Shown: piece after piece, positions 23,826-35,400 of the stretch | Layout of the letters: each line of letters starts with the position of its first letter | Numbering within the stretch: position 1 is the first letter of the stretch | Assembly: GCA_038503065.1 (NCBI GenBank) | Contig: JBCAMK010000004.1 | Span: 2,431,001-2,495,000 of the forward strand | Length of the DNA: 64,000 bases | Direction: 5' to 3' | Source: Paragyromitra xinjiangensis | Lineage: Eukaryota; Ascomycota; Pezizomycetes; Pezizales; Discinaceae | Made by a program: the position numbers and the translations under genes | Notes under the pieces: model-generated | Database searches by the model: none | The model's input: only the letters and a program-made list of their open reading frames with translations | Told to the model about the DNA's origin: nothing

Positions 23826-25494
23826 TATAGGAGCTTGAAGGGTTGCTGTTTCTTGTCCTAGGCTTCAGGTAATAGAAAGAGATGTTGCGTAAGAGGGTAG
23901 ACTGTGGTTACAGGTTGATGTTATACTTGCTGGAGATGAGGAATTTCGTGGTTGATGAGGAACTAAGAAAGTAGCCTCCCCCCACGCAACAGATATACAT
24001 ATCATTAAGATTCTGTTGGCTTCACACTCCGAATTCTCTTTGCGTGAAATCTGCGCTCACCCGATGCGTACGTGTCCGTTACACGGACTGGAGCTTAGAA
24101 AACGACGCATAGAATGGTATATAGATGCTAGCAGCTGGCTACCGCGTCTACCTTGGTAACCAGTGATGGCACTGCAAGATCATATGGAGGTATTTGAGAG
24201 ACACAATGACGGGAAATCCAGGTCCCATGGCCCCCAGAGGATGCAACTAGTTTTGGTTTTAATTATTGACGGGGATAGATGCGCGTATGCTATTTGGTGA
24301 CTTGCTCGCTCATCTTCGAGCGAATATTCTCTAGATATAGATCTGCTACCAATAGAAAGATTAACCTCCTACCCAGAGCCGAGCGATGATTAATGAATAT
24401 TCACAGTGGTGGCTTCTGCGGCTTCACAACTTCTTCAAGAGCCTCAAATTCACACATAGAAGCTTAATGCGTGTAGGTGGGGCATGGCACAGGGTGGTCA
24501 TACAAATGGATCCTGTAGCAACCCGACGGTTTTATGGTTCATCCGAGAACCACCCGCAAATCACAGAGAATGATGGGCTTTCTTGTGAAGGTTTACCGTA
24601 ATTTTTTTGGTTTCTTTGTCTAAAAGGAGCCCCAGCGATACTTATCAGGTTCAGCGAACACGAAGTATCATCCCCCACGGGATGAGGTTATCACCAAGTT
24701 TGATGGCTAACTGGCAAAGCCGGCAGCTGTCGGGGATGCAGTAAGTAAGAAATAGAAATTAGAAGACGGAAGGTGGAGAAAGAAGGATAATAGTGAGGGG
24801 TTCCCAGTGCTCGTCACAAAACCCTGGCTTAGGTAGTAGAAGATAGAGAGAACTTGATCGACTGATACCTCCAACGATATACTCTCTAGAGTCTTCCAAA
24901 CAGGAAGCTCATCCCCCATAGCGCCACGAGCGCGGATAATAAAGTTCCAACAGAATGAGGCTACTCTTTAGCGTATTTGTGAGTGCAGCACAGCCAGTTC
25001 ACACACCGAGTGACAGCTGGTGATCGTTTACTTCTACCAGAGATTCGCTGTCATTCCTCATCCACCAGTAGATAGATGACCCTGACCAGGGATACCTCTG
25101 CAGGTTCTTCACCGTGGGATTTGCAATGGTGATGGCTCGTCCCTACATAAAAAAACATCATCTTCGTGTGACGATCCATACTATAGACAAAGAAAACGAC
25201 CAGATTAGAGAGGGCCCCGCAGGGGTTAGGTGGGAAAGCGGGGTCTCGTGTAGATGATGTTGTCTAGATGAGGATGATGGATGCTAGCAGGTCTAGAACA
25301 GTGGTAACTCGTCTCGTTGCAAACCGCTCATCCGCCCGCTGGTGGAAGAAAAAGCGTATCTCGTAGCTGGTAGGGAAGTCTAAATGCGTGCTTGTTTGTG
25401 GGCTGCAGTGTCCACTTTCACCCACCTGCTAAGAGCACAAGCTAGAGAGCCTTGGGTTAGAACACTTTCTATTGTATCTCACTCATCAAAACCC

Positions 25495-25696
25495 AACTAA
25501 GGTTTTGTGCGAATGATTCTCGGAGAGGAAGATCCAACTTGTCAAGATGCTAACTAAAGTTTTCTACGAATAATGATCGGAAAGGAAGATCTAACTCGAG
25601 ATGCTAATCAAAGTTTTCTACGAACGATGCTCGGAAAAGAAGATACAACTCAAGATGCTAACCAAAGTTTTCTACAAACAATGCTCGGAAAGGAAG
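25495..25696. repeat. Tandem repeat, four copies of a 54-57-bp unit
   Basis: The marker AAAGTTTTCTACGAAC and its variants recur at about 25502, 25559, 25613 and 25667. Each is followed by ATGCTCGGAAAGGAAGAT and then AACTCAAGATGCTAACC. Units differ by a few substitutions, and the first unit is 3 bp longer. It lies in a noncoding context. Confidence 0.9.
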
Positions 25697-25760
25697 ACAG
25701 ATGAAGGCAGAGAATTCTTTTCTTTTAGATGAGTACATTTGTTTTCTCGCCTCCAACAAA

Positions 25761-25796
25761 CAGCCAGCCCAGCCCAGCCCAGCCCAGCCCAGCCCA
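25761..25796. repeat. AGCCC pentanucleotide microsatellite
   Basis: About six uninterrupted AGCCC units follow a CAGCC start. The site is 65 bp beyond the end of the four-copy array and has no coding context. Confidence 0.9.
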
Positions 25797-26232
25797 TTTC
25801 CAACAGTCCAGGCATCCAGCAGATGCGATAACTTCCGGTTGACTAAAGTGATAGAGGAAGTCAGCGTTGCAAACAATAATATAAAGAGTTAGATAAACTT
25901 ACGAGTTCGAATTAGTAGTCCGGACGAGCCATCACGAAGGCTGCTCGGAGCCAACGGATGATTAAATGCATCACCGAGGAATTACTGCGAGCGAGGTAAG
26001 CCAGGAAAAAAGTAGAAGGAAGAAAGGAAGGGGAAAGGAGAAGAACTTACTTATTCCAAATTTCCTCGCAAGGAGCGGAGCAGCCAGAGACTGCGACTGC
26101 TTTTCAATTTTACTATTGATGATGTTAGCACAAGACAGATATTTGTTAGGATAAGCTTCATACCTTTCGATTGTTTAATGGAAACGACCCAAAAACAGCA
26201 TTGATCCACAAAAGGCCCGGGAACGAGACGAC

Positions 26233-26376
26233 CTCCCTGCAACAGAGGTCAAGGTGACGTGACGGGATCGAGTACTCAACCCCAGATACAGAGAGGAAAA
26301 TCCTCTCTGCAACAGAGGTCGAGGTGACGTGACGGGATCGAGTGCTCAATCCCAAATACAGGGAGGAGAGTCTCGA
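26233..26376. repeat. Tandem duplication of a 70-bp unit
   Basis: AACAGAGGTC begins at 26241 and again at 26311, each followed by a near-identical run including GGTGACGTGACGGGATCGAG and CTCAA. The two copies differ mostly by transitions. Each unit contains TGACGTGACG, a near-palindromic CRE-like sequence; whether that matters is unknown. Confidence 0.85.
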
Positions 26377-26528
26377 TCCCTGACCTTTTGGAGGGATCGC
26401 TGCTTGTTTTTGGAGGAGGCGATTCCCTAGAGTTAGATGGTAGACATTAAGCAGCGGGGGGAATCTGAACTGCAGAACATTAGCATGCCTAAAGGCTTAT
26501 TTATTGAAGCGGATGATATCCAGAGAGA

Positions 26529-26790
26529 GAGGATGATCAGGTTCCGTGAGCTGTTGCCAGTTCTGATCGTTTTGGTGGAAAACGATCAGAACTTGGTGGA
26601 GATATCCTGAGAGGATGATCAGGTTCCGTGAGTTGTTTCCAGTTCTGATCGTTTTTGTAGAAAACGATCAGAAATTGTTGGAGACATCCTGAGAGAGGAT
26701 GATCAGGTTCTGTGAGTTGTTGTCAGTTCTGATCGTTTTTGTAGAAAACGATCAGAACTCGGTGGAGACATCCTGAGAGAGGATGGTGGA
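26529..26790. repeat. Tandem array of three 82-84-bp units, each with a 14-bp hairpin
   Basis: GGATGATCAGGTT starts units at 26531, 26613 and 26697; a partial fourth begins near 26780. Every unit contains the inverted repeat GTTCTGATCGTTTT ... AAAACGATCAGAAC around a 5-nt loop (26560-26592, 26642-26674, 26726-26758). The loop changes from GGTGG to TGTAG, while the stems are perfect except for the last base of the second copy. Confidence 0.92.
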
Positions 26791-27123
26791 GATGGAGAAA
26801 GAAGTTGAAGAAGAGGGGGGAAAGCCTGCTATTTATTCAAACGCCGTCGGCGAAATGTGACTGCTTCTCCTACTTGGCAGGCGGCCAAATTCGCCGCCAG
26901 AAAGCAGTCACCTTCGTAAGGGGGCTCTCCTACGGAAAAAAAACCCCATTGAACGAAATTTCCCATGGGTGTAGGGGGCTGTCAAGTTTTCTTTGTTTGG
27001 TGTGTTTCCTGCGAGATGAGGGAACGATCGGGGATCTTAGGAGAGATAGAAAGATAACGTACTGCACGGTGAGCAGGTGGTGTCTAGAGTTTCCGTGCCG
27101 TAGGGTGGGTTACCCATAAAGGG

Positions 27124-27357
27124 TATATCTTGTTATAGTAGCGGTTCCCCTCTATAAAACTCATTACATAAAAAAGGTCTGATGATTGCGGAATGAAGAG
27201 ATGGAAGGTAAATGTATTGCTCAATAATGAGCAGAAGACGTCCGAAGCTTGGCCAGAGTAGGATGGATACATGTATCCATAGAGAGTCTATCTTGTTATA
27301 GAACATGTAGTGGTTCCCCTCTATAATTCAACTCATTATGAAAAAAAGTCTGATGAT
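27124..27357. repeat. Direct repeat pair of about 63-71 bp
   Basis: The segment at 27124-27186 (ATCTTGTTATAG, GGTTCCCCTCTATAA, ACTCATTA, AAAAGTCTGATGAT in order) recurs at 27287-27357 with small insertions. The copies are about 100 bp apart. This may be a remnant of a small element; no terminal inverted repeat was found. Confidence 0.75.
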
Positions 27358-27943
27358 AGGTGGCGGTGCAGCCCTTTGCTCGAGAACTCAAACTTGTCTA
27401 AATTTCCATTCTTTACCAACTAACCCAGATCGATGTGATGTACCTAGTATTGTCTGTGGGTTAAGTGCTTTTATCGGGTCGTGTCAGAGTTGTGGACTGG
27501 GGCAGAAGAATTATCCTCTCGTGCCTGTACCGCCACCTGTCGTCAGACTTTTTTTTGTTTTTTATTATAAGTTTTATTATAAAGGGATGGCAGGATAGAC
27601 CTTTTATGGGTACATATATTCATATACGACGTGGGGACTCCAGCAAAGTTTTAAACGTCATCTGCTAGTAGGCAGTACAGTCTCTACGGTGCGTAGCAAC
27701 CTTTGGTAGTATGGCTGGGCACGAGACCGCCTCTTTCCATCTCCCAAGATCCTTCATCTCGCAGAAAGTCTCAGGCTTACCCCTACGCTTGAAGTACGAA
27801 GCTGATTATATTACGCAACTACTATCACTCATTACATAAACTCCAGCCCGTAATCTCATCCGAATCATAATCGCCCCGCTGAAAAGAGAACCAAAACCAA
27901 CGAAACGCCTAACGAGTGACATCCCATGACTCAGCCCAACCCC

Positions 27944-29840
27944 CTAATAAGTACACCTCTCCTCAGGGGCGATCCATTCCAACCCCAACCCCTCAAACAC
28001 CCTCCTCTCTGCATCTTCCATCTCCTCCCCCTCTCTCCACTCACCATCTACACACCCCACCCTCTCCCCCCCACTCATCTCAAAAACCCCCTCACTGGTA
28101 AACCGCCACTGCCTCTTCTCACACCATAGTCTCAAATCCCTCTCAAAAGTCGCTGCCCCCGTCCATGCCAATAACGCCATCCCCACACTCTCCCTCGGCG
28201 CAACAACGATATCAACCCTCCTATGAGCATTCCCGTTCCTCTTCCCAACGACCCCCTTCACCTCCTGCCACACAACCAACGCCTTCTCTAACGGATCCCC
28301 CGCATTCTCATAATCCCCATCCTCATCCTCCACCTCCCGTCCTAAATGTAGCGTATGCGTAACCCATCCATCCCCCTCCAACGCCGCCACTAACTCCCCA
28401 ATAAACCCACGTGTAGCTCCATCTCTATGAGACAAAACAACATCAACATCACCAAGCTCCTCTCCACCCCTACGGTACCCGCCAACCAGGGTATACTCCA
28501 TCCCCGGCCGAAGCCGCGCTGCATACCGTCCTATGATCTCTACGCGAGTTAGCCACGTTACAACACTAGGAAAACCTCACTCACCCCCAATATGCGTTGC
28601 TTCTGCTCGCGGGATCTTCTGGCGGAACTCGTCGTAGTATTTCACACCGATCTGTCTATTCCGAGTAAGTTTCGACCAGCCGAACTCGACGACATCGTCG
28701 AGAGAGTACCATCCTTCGTTGTAGTGCCACTCCCGAGCGGTGTGGGGGCCGACGCCGTAGATTTCGTGGAAAGTGCGGAGGATTTGGAAGGATTCGTTGG
28801 ATTCAAGGTCGTGCACGGCAGTGATGGCGCGGGAGGAGGGGGTGCGGGAGGAGTGGAGCCATTCGTTGAAGAGGGCGGAAGTTTTGTGGCCGCAGCCGGG
28901 GAGAAGGCTGACTTCGGTGCCGCTGCGGAGGGGGTGTGGGTAGGCTTGGAGGGCGGCGATGGAGGTGGAGTAGGCGGTTGCGCCGACGGATTCGGAGGTG
29001 AGGGTGCGGGAGAGGCGGATAGTGGAGAGTTGGGAGATAAAGGCGGCATTGGGGGAGTTTGAGGGAGTGGAGCGGCAACAGGAGAGCCGGACCTGGAGGT
29101 TTGTGAGTGGGTGTTGGGTATTGGGTTGTGTGGAGTTATATAATAGGAAATTATAGGATAAACCATGATACAAGAGCTGTGTAGGGGATGCAAATACCTA
29201 CATTCTTCCTCACCCACTCTGGCATATCATCAATCGACCTCGCTCCTAGCCCATCTTCAAACTCCGGTGTACTTTGTCTTCTATTAACTTTCGTCGACTT
29301 ACTAAGTTCCAACAGCTCATTCACATTCCTTCTCCTCCTCGGCGTACTCATCCCATCTCTCCTACTATACCACCTACCACCATTCTGCTCATCCTCAGCA
29401 CTATTCCTCTCCCCGTCCCTCCTCGCCCTCTCTAATATCTCCCTCCTCCGCTTTTCATCCGCCGCAGCCTTCTCCATCCTCGGTGACCTCGGCGCCGTAT
29501 ACGACACTACAGTACCAGTATAAACCGTGTAAGGCTCCATTTGCAGCACCTCGCCTGCCTCAAGCGACTCCGTGAGCCATCTCAGCTTCACGACGCGGAC
29601 AGTCTCGTCTGTGTTGCTAGGTGCCGGAGTAGTTTTGAGCCCGCGCCCACGGAGCTCAAATTCGCTACGTTTCGCGGTGTTGATGTCGGCGAGGAAGAGA
29701 ACGGCTGCGGAGACGGACGAGACGAGGGGACAGCCACAGGTGCGGAGCTGGGTAGTGAGGGTGTGGGTTCGATCAAGTGTTAGATGTGTTGGGAGGAGGA
29801 AGGTCGATGGAAGGTTTGAGAGGTCGAGTGGGGACGCCAT
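27944..29840 (-). CDS. POL4: Family X DNA polymerase (Pol4/Pol mu-lambda type) with BRCT domain
   Basis: Predicted gap-filling polymerase for non-homologous end joining or base excision repair. Three exons on the minus strand, 29202-29840, 28585-29092 and 27944-28539, giving 580 aa. The N-terminal BRCT lies at about 1-110 (ends VVKLRWLTESLEAGEVLQME). After a basic linker, the 8-kDa region starts at CRSTPSNSPNAAFISQL, with a helix-hairpin-helix GVGPHTAREWHYNEGW. The palm has GGYRRGGEELGDVDVV (metal-binding Asp413 and Asp415) and RRVDIVV (Asp492). The nucleotide-gate motif reads A-W-T-G-A followed by ATFERDLR at about 507. That is nearer the W-T-G-S form of Pol mu/TdT than the F-T-G-S form of Pol lambda, but with Ala replacing Gly and Ser. 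Splicing restores K-N-V-R-L and H-I-G-E-I-I at the joins. Confidence 0.93.
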
Positions 29841-32419
29841 GTTTGTGGTATTATTCTAGAGATATGGAAGAATAGAGAGGGGTATATGGGAGATATAAAC
29901 ATGAGATTTCTAGGGGCTCCATGAAATATCCACAACAATAGGTAATCTAGGCAACGACGTCACCAAGTGGCACGGACCGTTGTGGGTAGACATTGGAGCA
30001 TAGACCGCTTTAGTTGTTTCTTTAAGGAAACAAATGCAGGGCGTGAATTCCCGGGAAAAGGGACGCGGGGCGGGCCGTAGAAGAGATCTATCAACCAAGC
30101 CTGTCAATGATGCAGCTGTGGGTTGGGATTAAGCGTTGAAACAAGCTATAGAAACAATAACTACACGTGACCCATCACCGAGAATGGTTCGTTTGAAGTG
30201 TTTATGGGACCCTGAGGTGGGGCGGGTTGGTATCTGCGGGCTGATATAAACGGTAGTGCAACATGTGTCGTGCCAAGACTACTCCACGTATTTGGGAGTT
30301 GGGTAGAGAACTGGTGGGGTGCCTTAAAGTCGGGGTTGCCAGCTGAGGCCCTGATGAGTGGATTGTTGGAGTGAGCTCTTTTTCGGGAGGCTTGTGTATG
30401 AGTAGTATTTGCTTTTGGGAGCCCCGGATGGTCCCGCGGAGTCCGATTACTATCCGTGGTTGGAGGCTTGGAGCTAAGGGTAGCTTATCGGCTCTTTCTG
30501 TAGATCTTACATGGCGTATCATGGTCTTGGATAGTCGGTAATTAAATATTATGACTCTTCGGGATATCCTGACTTCTGACTAAACTCTTGGTTATAGAAG
30601 GTTGCTTCTTGCGCTGGACTACATGTAATAGACGTGGTTGATTTACGGTTTGTTGTTGGGTCCCAGTCTGATCTACCTGCCTCATTTGGCGTTCCGATGC
30701 CTCACTGCTGTGGTTGACAGTTACAACGCGACGACTGCTCCCATTCTCGCTTCCTGCGCTCAGATACCTATCGATGAGACGGCATATTAACAGGAGTAAG
30801 GTACGATACTTCCTCAGCAGTATCTACATGTACTTAATGGGTGGGTCGAGTCCCGTGACATTGTAAGACACGGCGTGATACATCCACATACGGATGGCTG
30901 TAGATATTTCTCATCTATAATATCTCTGCGGTTACAATTATCACCCCTATGCTCGCTCATCCACATAGCATCGGTAATTCGCGACCGTAGCACCTGCAGG
31001 CGTAAGACAGTGCGAACGACGGATGAGGAATCGTCTTACTACGTTGATTGATCTTTGCGAGCTGATATGATTTCGTTGATGTAGTATCTGAGGGTGATAC
31101 TAGTCTTCCTAGCGGTTGTTTGGTGTTTGTGTGATTGCTGTAGTAGAGGTTTAGTGATTTGTCTGCTATTGGGGCGGGTTTGGGCTTGGGGGGGGGTTGG
31201 TCTATGTTTGCTCGTGGGTTTCGTGGGATGGTTGATGATAGGTCTGGAGGTTATGTGTAGGGTGGTGATTTCTATGTGGATAGTGGGAAACTGTATATTT
31301 GTTTAGTTTCTACTTGGACGGGCTCCTTTCGTAATCGTTTATAGTTATCAGAGTGTGGCACAAACAGAAGCTTAATCGTATATTTTAAGTGTTGTTTCTC
31401 TTAACTCTCAATGCGTTGCTATTACACAGACTGCCATGAATGGGGTATTCCAAATGTCTAGTCCCAAGTAATTGGTACGAAGGGTTGGTTGGCCATAAAG
31501 CCTAACTGCAGTCGAAACCAGGTTTCGCATATGTAGTCAATTCCCATCCAGAGGGCCATCGTTTCTGGTACTGTACAACACTGGATATCTCGTAGGTACC
31601 TGAGCCTACAAACGGGGTGCGTGGTGCAACTACTGAACTCCAGTACGGTACTACAGATCCTACCACGAAGTTTCTGCCAAACGCAACCAGCCGCGAAGAT
31701 AAAGCACTGACACATTCACACCATCTCACTCGAGTCCCTATTTGCCTGCGCAGAGCCCGCCCAATAACACCCACATACATTACTCCGCACTGGCATTACA
31801 TAGGATGCGAGAAAAAAGCATGGGATCTTGGAGAGTTTGCAGCTGCATTGACGTCCACGTTGTCGATTTTGTCGGTCAGTTATGCGAGAATCTAGATCGA
31901 ACTTGGCAATGTTAGCGAAGGGAAACACGCTAGGTTCGATTAGTAATCAAGACTCTGTTATGGTAATTGGAGAAGAGGGAGAGGAAGATGGGATTCGGGG
32001 GGAGGGATTGGGGTATTATATATTTATTCTGTCTGAGAGTCTGTACTGTGTCTCTGTATTTCTCCCGGGTGTCTGCTCGGTCTGCTCTTTGTGGCCATTC
32101 TCTCGTGTCGTATTATTTATTCCTTTATTCCTTCCCCAACCACCCCTAACCCTCGCTGTCACCCTCTCGCTCTCCCGTCCGCCGTGTGGTCGACTCCCAC
32201 CCCCCCCTTCCATCTTACTGTCCTCCACCTCCACCTCCACCACCCCCCCTCCAACGCGCTCACCTCCACCCTATCACCTACCTATCAGCTATCCTCTCCT
32301 CCTCAATCGCGTCTCCAGTAACTCCTCATCCCCTTCACCACACCCCCCCCCCCCCCATCGTCCACCCACCTCTGCGCATCACCTAACCCAACCTCTCCAA
32401 CAACCCCCCCTCTCACGCG
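29841..32419. other. Divergent intergenic region between POL4 and PDS5
   Basis: It should contain both promoters. An ATG frame of 106 codons on the minus strand (30202-30522) has no recognisable feature. The last 300 bp before PDS5 are listed separately because of a strong pyrimidine bias. I see no repeat or RNA gene here. Confidence 0.5.
32090..32419 (+). promoter_or_regulatory. Pyrimidine-rich leader/promoter of PDS5
   Basis: About 330 bp immediately upstream of the ATG are almost continuously C/T on the plus strand, including CCACCTCCACCTCCACC and an uninterrupted run of 14 C at 32343-32356. CT-rich tracts are common near transcription starts in filamentous fungi; the exact start site cannot be placed. 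Confidence 0.5.
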
Positions 32420-35400
32420 ATGGCCCGCTCCTCCCGCCCTCCCCCCGAGGAGGACGACGACGAGCAGCAGCCGTCCAACGTGCTCCAATTCAACGAAGCG
32501 CTATCATGGAAGGCTGGCAAACCCATCCCGACCGGCACCCTCATCACCCGTCTCAAAGCCCTGTCGAAGGAGCTGATCGCGCTCGAGCAGGAGGCCGTCG
32601 ACCGCGACAGCTTGGCGACTCCCGCCAGGGAACTGGTCGCTGTGGGTCTGTTGCATCATAAGGATAATGGAGTCAAGGCATACGTTGCATGTTGTTTGGC
32701 GGATATGCTCAGACTGCATGCGCCGGATGCGCCGTATACTGCGGTTCAGCTTAAGGTGTGTTTGTGTTTTTTTTTTTATATATATAAATTTTTTTTACGC
32801 GATTGTGGGGGAGGGGTTTTTTTTCCTTCGGCGTTGGGTTACTTTAACGCGATGTGGGTGGGGTTTTCGTTTTTTTCCGCGCTGTGCTAATTCTACGTGT
32901 TTTTTTTTCTTTCCCCTCAGGATATATTTGAGCTCTTCGTACGGCAGCTGAAAGGGCTTGCCGATGCCGAAAATCCATATTACCAGCAATATCTATACCT
33001 CCTCGAATCCCTCGCATCCGTCAAATCTGTTGTTCTCATCTCCGACATACCGAATGGTGAAGACATCACCCTTAAGATCTTTACAAACTTTTTCGATCTC
33101 GCGAAGCCTGATGGGCCCAGGAACGTTGAGTATCAGATGACTGATATTCTGATCCAGCTGATTGACGAGTGCAATTCGCTCCCCGGTGAGGTTGTGGATA
33201 TCATCGTTGCGCAGTTCTTCCGCGCCAATCCAACCGCCCTGCAGAATATCGCGGGGAAGAAGGCGAAGCCTGGCGCTGCAGACGGGAAAGATAAGGGCGC
33301 GGGTGTCGCCGGTGCGAAAGCAAAGGAGGAGGATAGACAGATGAAACTGATTAGCGCGCTGCCGCCCCCAGCGTATAATATGGCGAAAGCAATCTGTAAT
33401 AGCTGTGTCGACAAAATGGCGCGACAGATCTGTCAATATTTTTCTGAAGTCATCTTAGACGCATCGCCGTCGACTAGAGCACGTAAGGGGCGTCATTCCT
33501 CCATGTCACCAGACTCAGACTCCGACGACCCGGACGCTCCCGGTCTCCACGAGCCATCCCACGAGGATCTTCAGGAACTGCTGAAAGCCCATCTCCTCGT
33601 CAAGGAGCTATGGAAAGCTTGTCCAGCCGTCCTCCAGAATGTCATCCCGCAGCTCGAACAGGAGCTTCTCGCCGAGAATGCGGACCTCCGCGTCCTCTCC
33701 TCGGAAACAATCGGCGATATGGCACTCACAGGTAACTTCGGCTCCTCCGCGCCCGCAACCTGGAAAGCCTGGATCGGCCGCGCAAACGATAAGTCCAGCG
33801 TCGTGCGCGCCAAATGGGTTGAAGCCGCAGTCCGCATCGTGCGCGAACGCAACGACTTCATGGCCGTGCAACTCGTCGACCTGATTGCAGGTAAACTCAA
33901 CGACCTTGACGACCGCGTACGTCTCTCGGCTTGCGTCTCGCTCGGCGAACTCGACTATGCCTCTATCACGACTAAGCTCGGCGCTGATACCTCCCCGTTT
34001 AACACGTATGATCCGGGTCTAGCGTCCGGAGCGCCGACTACTACTCGGAAGGGCAAGTCGGCGGATAAAGACGACGATACGAAGAATTGGGGGAAGAAGA
34101 TACTACATAATCTCGGTGAGCGGGTTAGGGATAAAAAGTTCTCGGTCCGCTGGGAGGGCATGTTTTGTCTTGCGCGTATGTGGAATATGGCATACGCTGA
34201 TATTGCGGCTGGTAATGATGCTGTTGCGGCGCAGCTTGGGTGGATCCCGAGTAAGATTTTGGATACGTTTTATATCAATGATGCTGAGGTGAATGTGCTG
34301 CTGGACCATGTGCTCTTTGGGGTTTTGCTGCCGGTGAATTATCCGCCGATTGAAAAGGAGAAGGCGGCGTCGGTGGAGAAACAGGTTAATGGCAAGGGTA
34401 AGGAGAATGGGAAAGGGAAGGAGAAGGAGAATAGTATGGAGAAGGAGAGGGAGAGGGAGATTAGTGAAGGGGATAAGATTAGGGTTCAGAGACTCCTCGT
34501 GCTGGTTAAAGGATTGGATCAGAAGGCCAAGAAGGCCCTGTTTGCGGTCCCGTTGAGACAGATTAGTTATGCAAAGGTTATGGATGTGTTTTTGAAGAGT
34601 TGTGAGGATTATAATGTGAGCCCTAACCCTGGTTGCTTTACTCTGCTTTCTGTCTGGGGTTGGGATTGGTTGAGGGAGCGATTGCTAATTCGTGATTCGG
34701 GGTATAGGGCGGTGTAATTGATGAAGGCGTTGATGAAGAAGGTGTTAAGCATGCGCTTAACAAATTCATCGAATGGCTTTCCCAGAAGCTCCCCGACAGT
34801 CCTAAGGCGAAAGAGAACCTCATGAAATTCGCCAAACTACATGATCGCCGCTGCTACCAGCTCATCCGCTTCTGTTTCTCCCCCGACAGCGACTACCGTA
34901 CCGTCGTTAAAGCGCTCAAGGAGATCAAGAAGCGCATTTCCGAAGCACCTGGAACAGCACCAACAATCATGGAGACGCTATTACCACTTCTGTACAGAGT
35001 ATCGCAGCTCATCTACAACAAAAGCCACGTCCCGCACATCGTCGAGTTCTCCCGCACAGACGAATCAGTGCTAGGCGGCGTCGCACACGAAGTCCTGAAA
35101 GAAATGAGTTCAAGCAACCCAGCAGTCTTCAAAGCAAATGTCAAAGCGCTCTCCGACCTACTCCAGGAACAATCTTCATCCACCCGCCACGGAGCAGCAG
35201 ACTCAGGCGCAGTAGACACACTGAAAGCATGTGCCGGGTTCGCAAAATCATACCCCAAGGACATGCCACAGGAACGCAAACTCCTACAAGCCCTCGTTTC
35301 ATTCGCACTAACCGGGAAACCTCCCGCCGCGGCAAAACACGCTGTGACAATCCTGATATCTGCCGCGAATAGAAAGGACATGTATGCAGCGGACCTGATC

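Larger units (their letters stand above)
23826..27943. other. 4.1-kb repeat-bearing intergenic region
   Basis: No gene can be supported. From 25.5 kb onward it contains a chain of different short repeats, listed separately: a 54-57-bp four-copy array, an AGCCC microsatellite, a 70-bp duplication, an 82-84-bp hairpin array and a 63-71-bp dispersed pair. Before that (23.8-25.5 kb) I see only AT-rich spacer with short chance frames. Confidence 0.5.

Noticed and set aside
30202..30522. A 106-codon ATG frame on the minus strand between POL4 and PDS5
   Set aside because: Low-complexity Pro/Leu/Arg content, no motif and no conserved context; probably chance.
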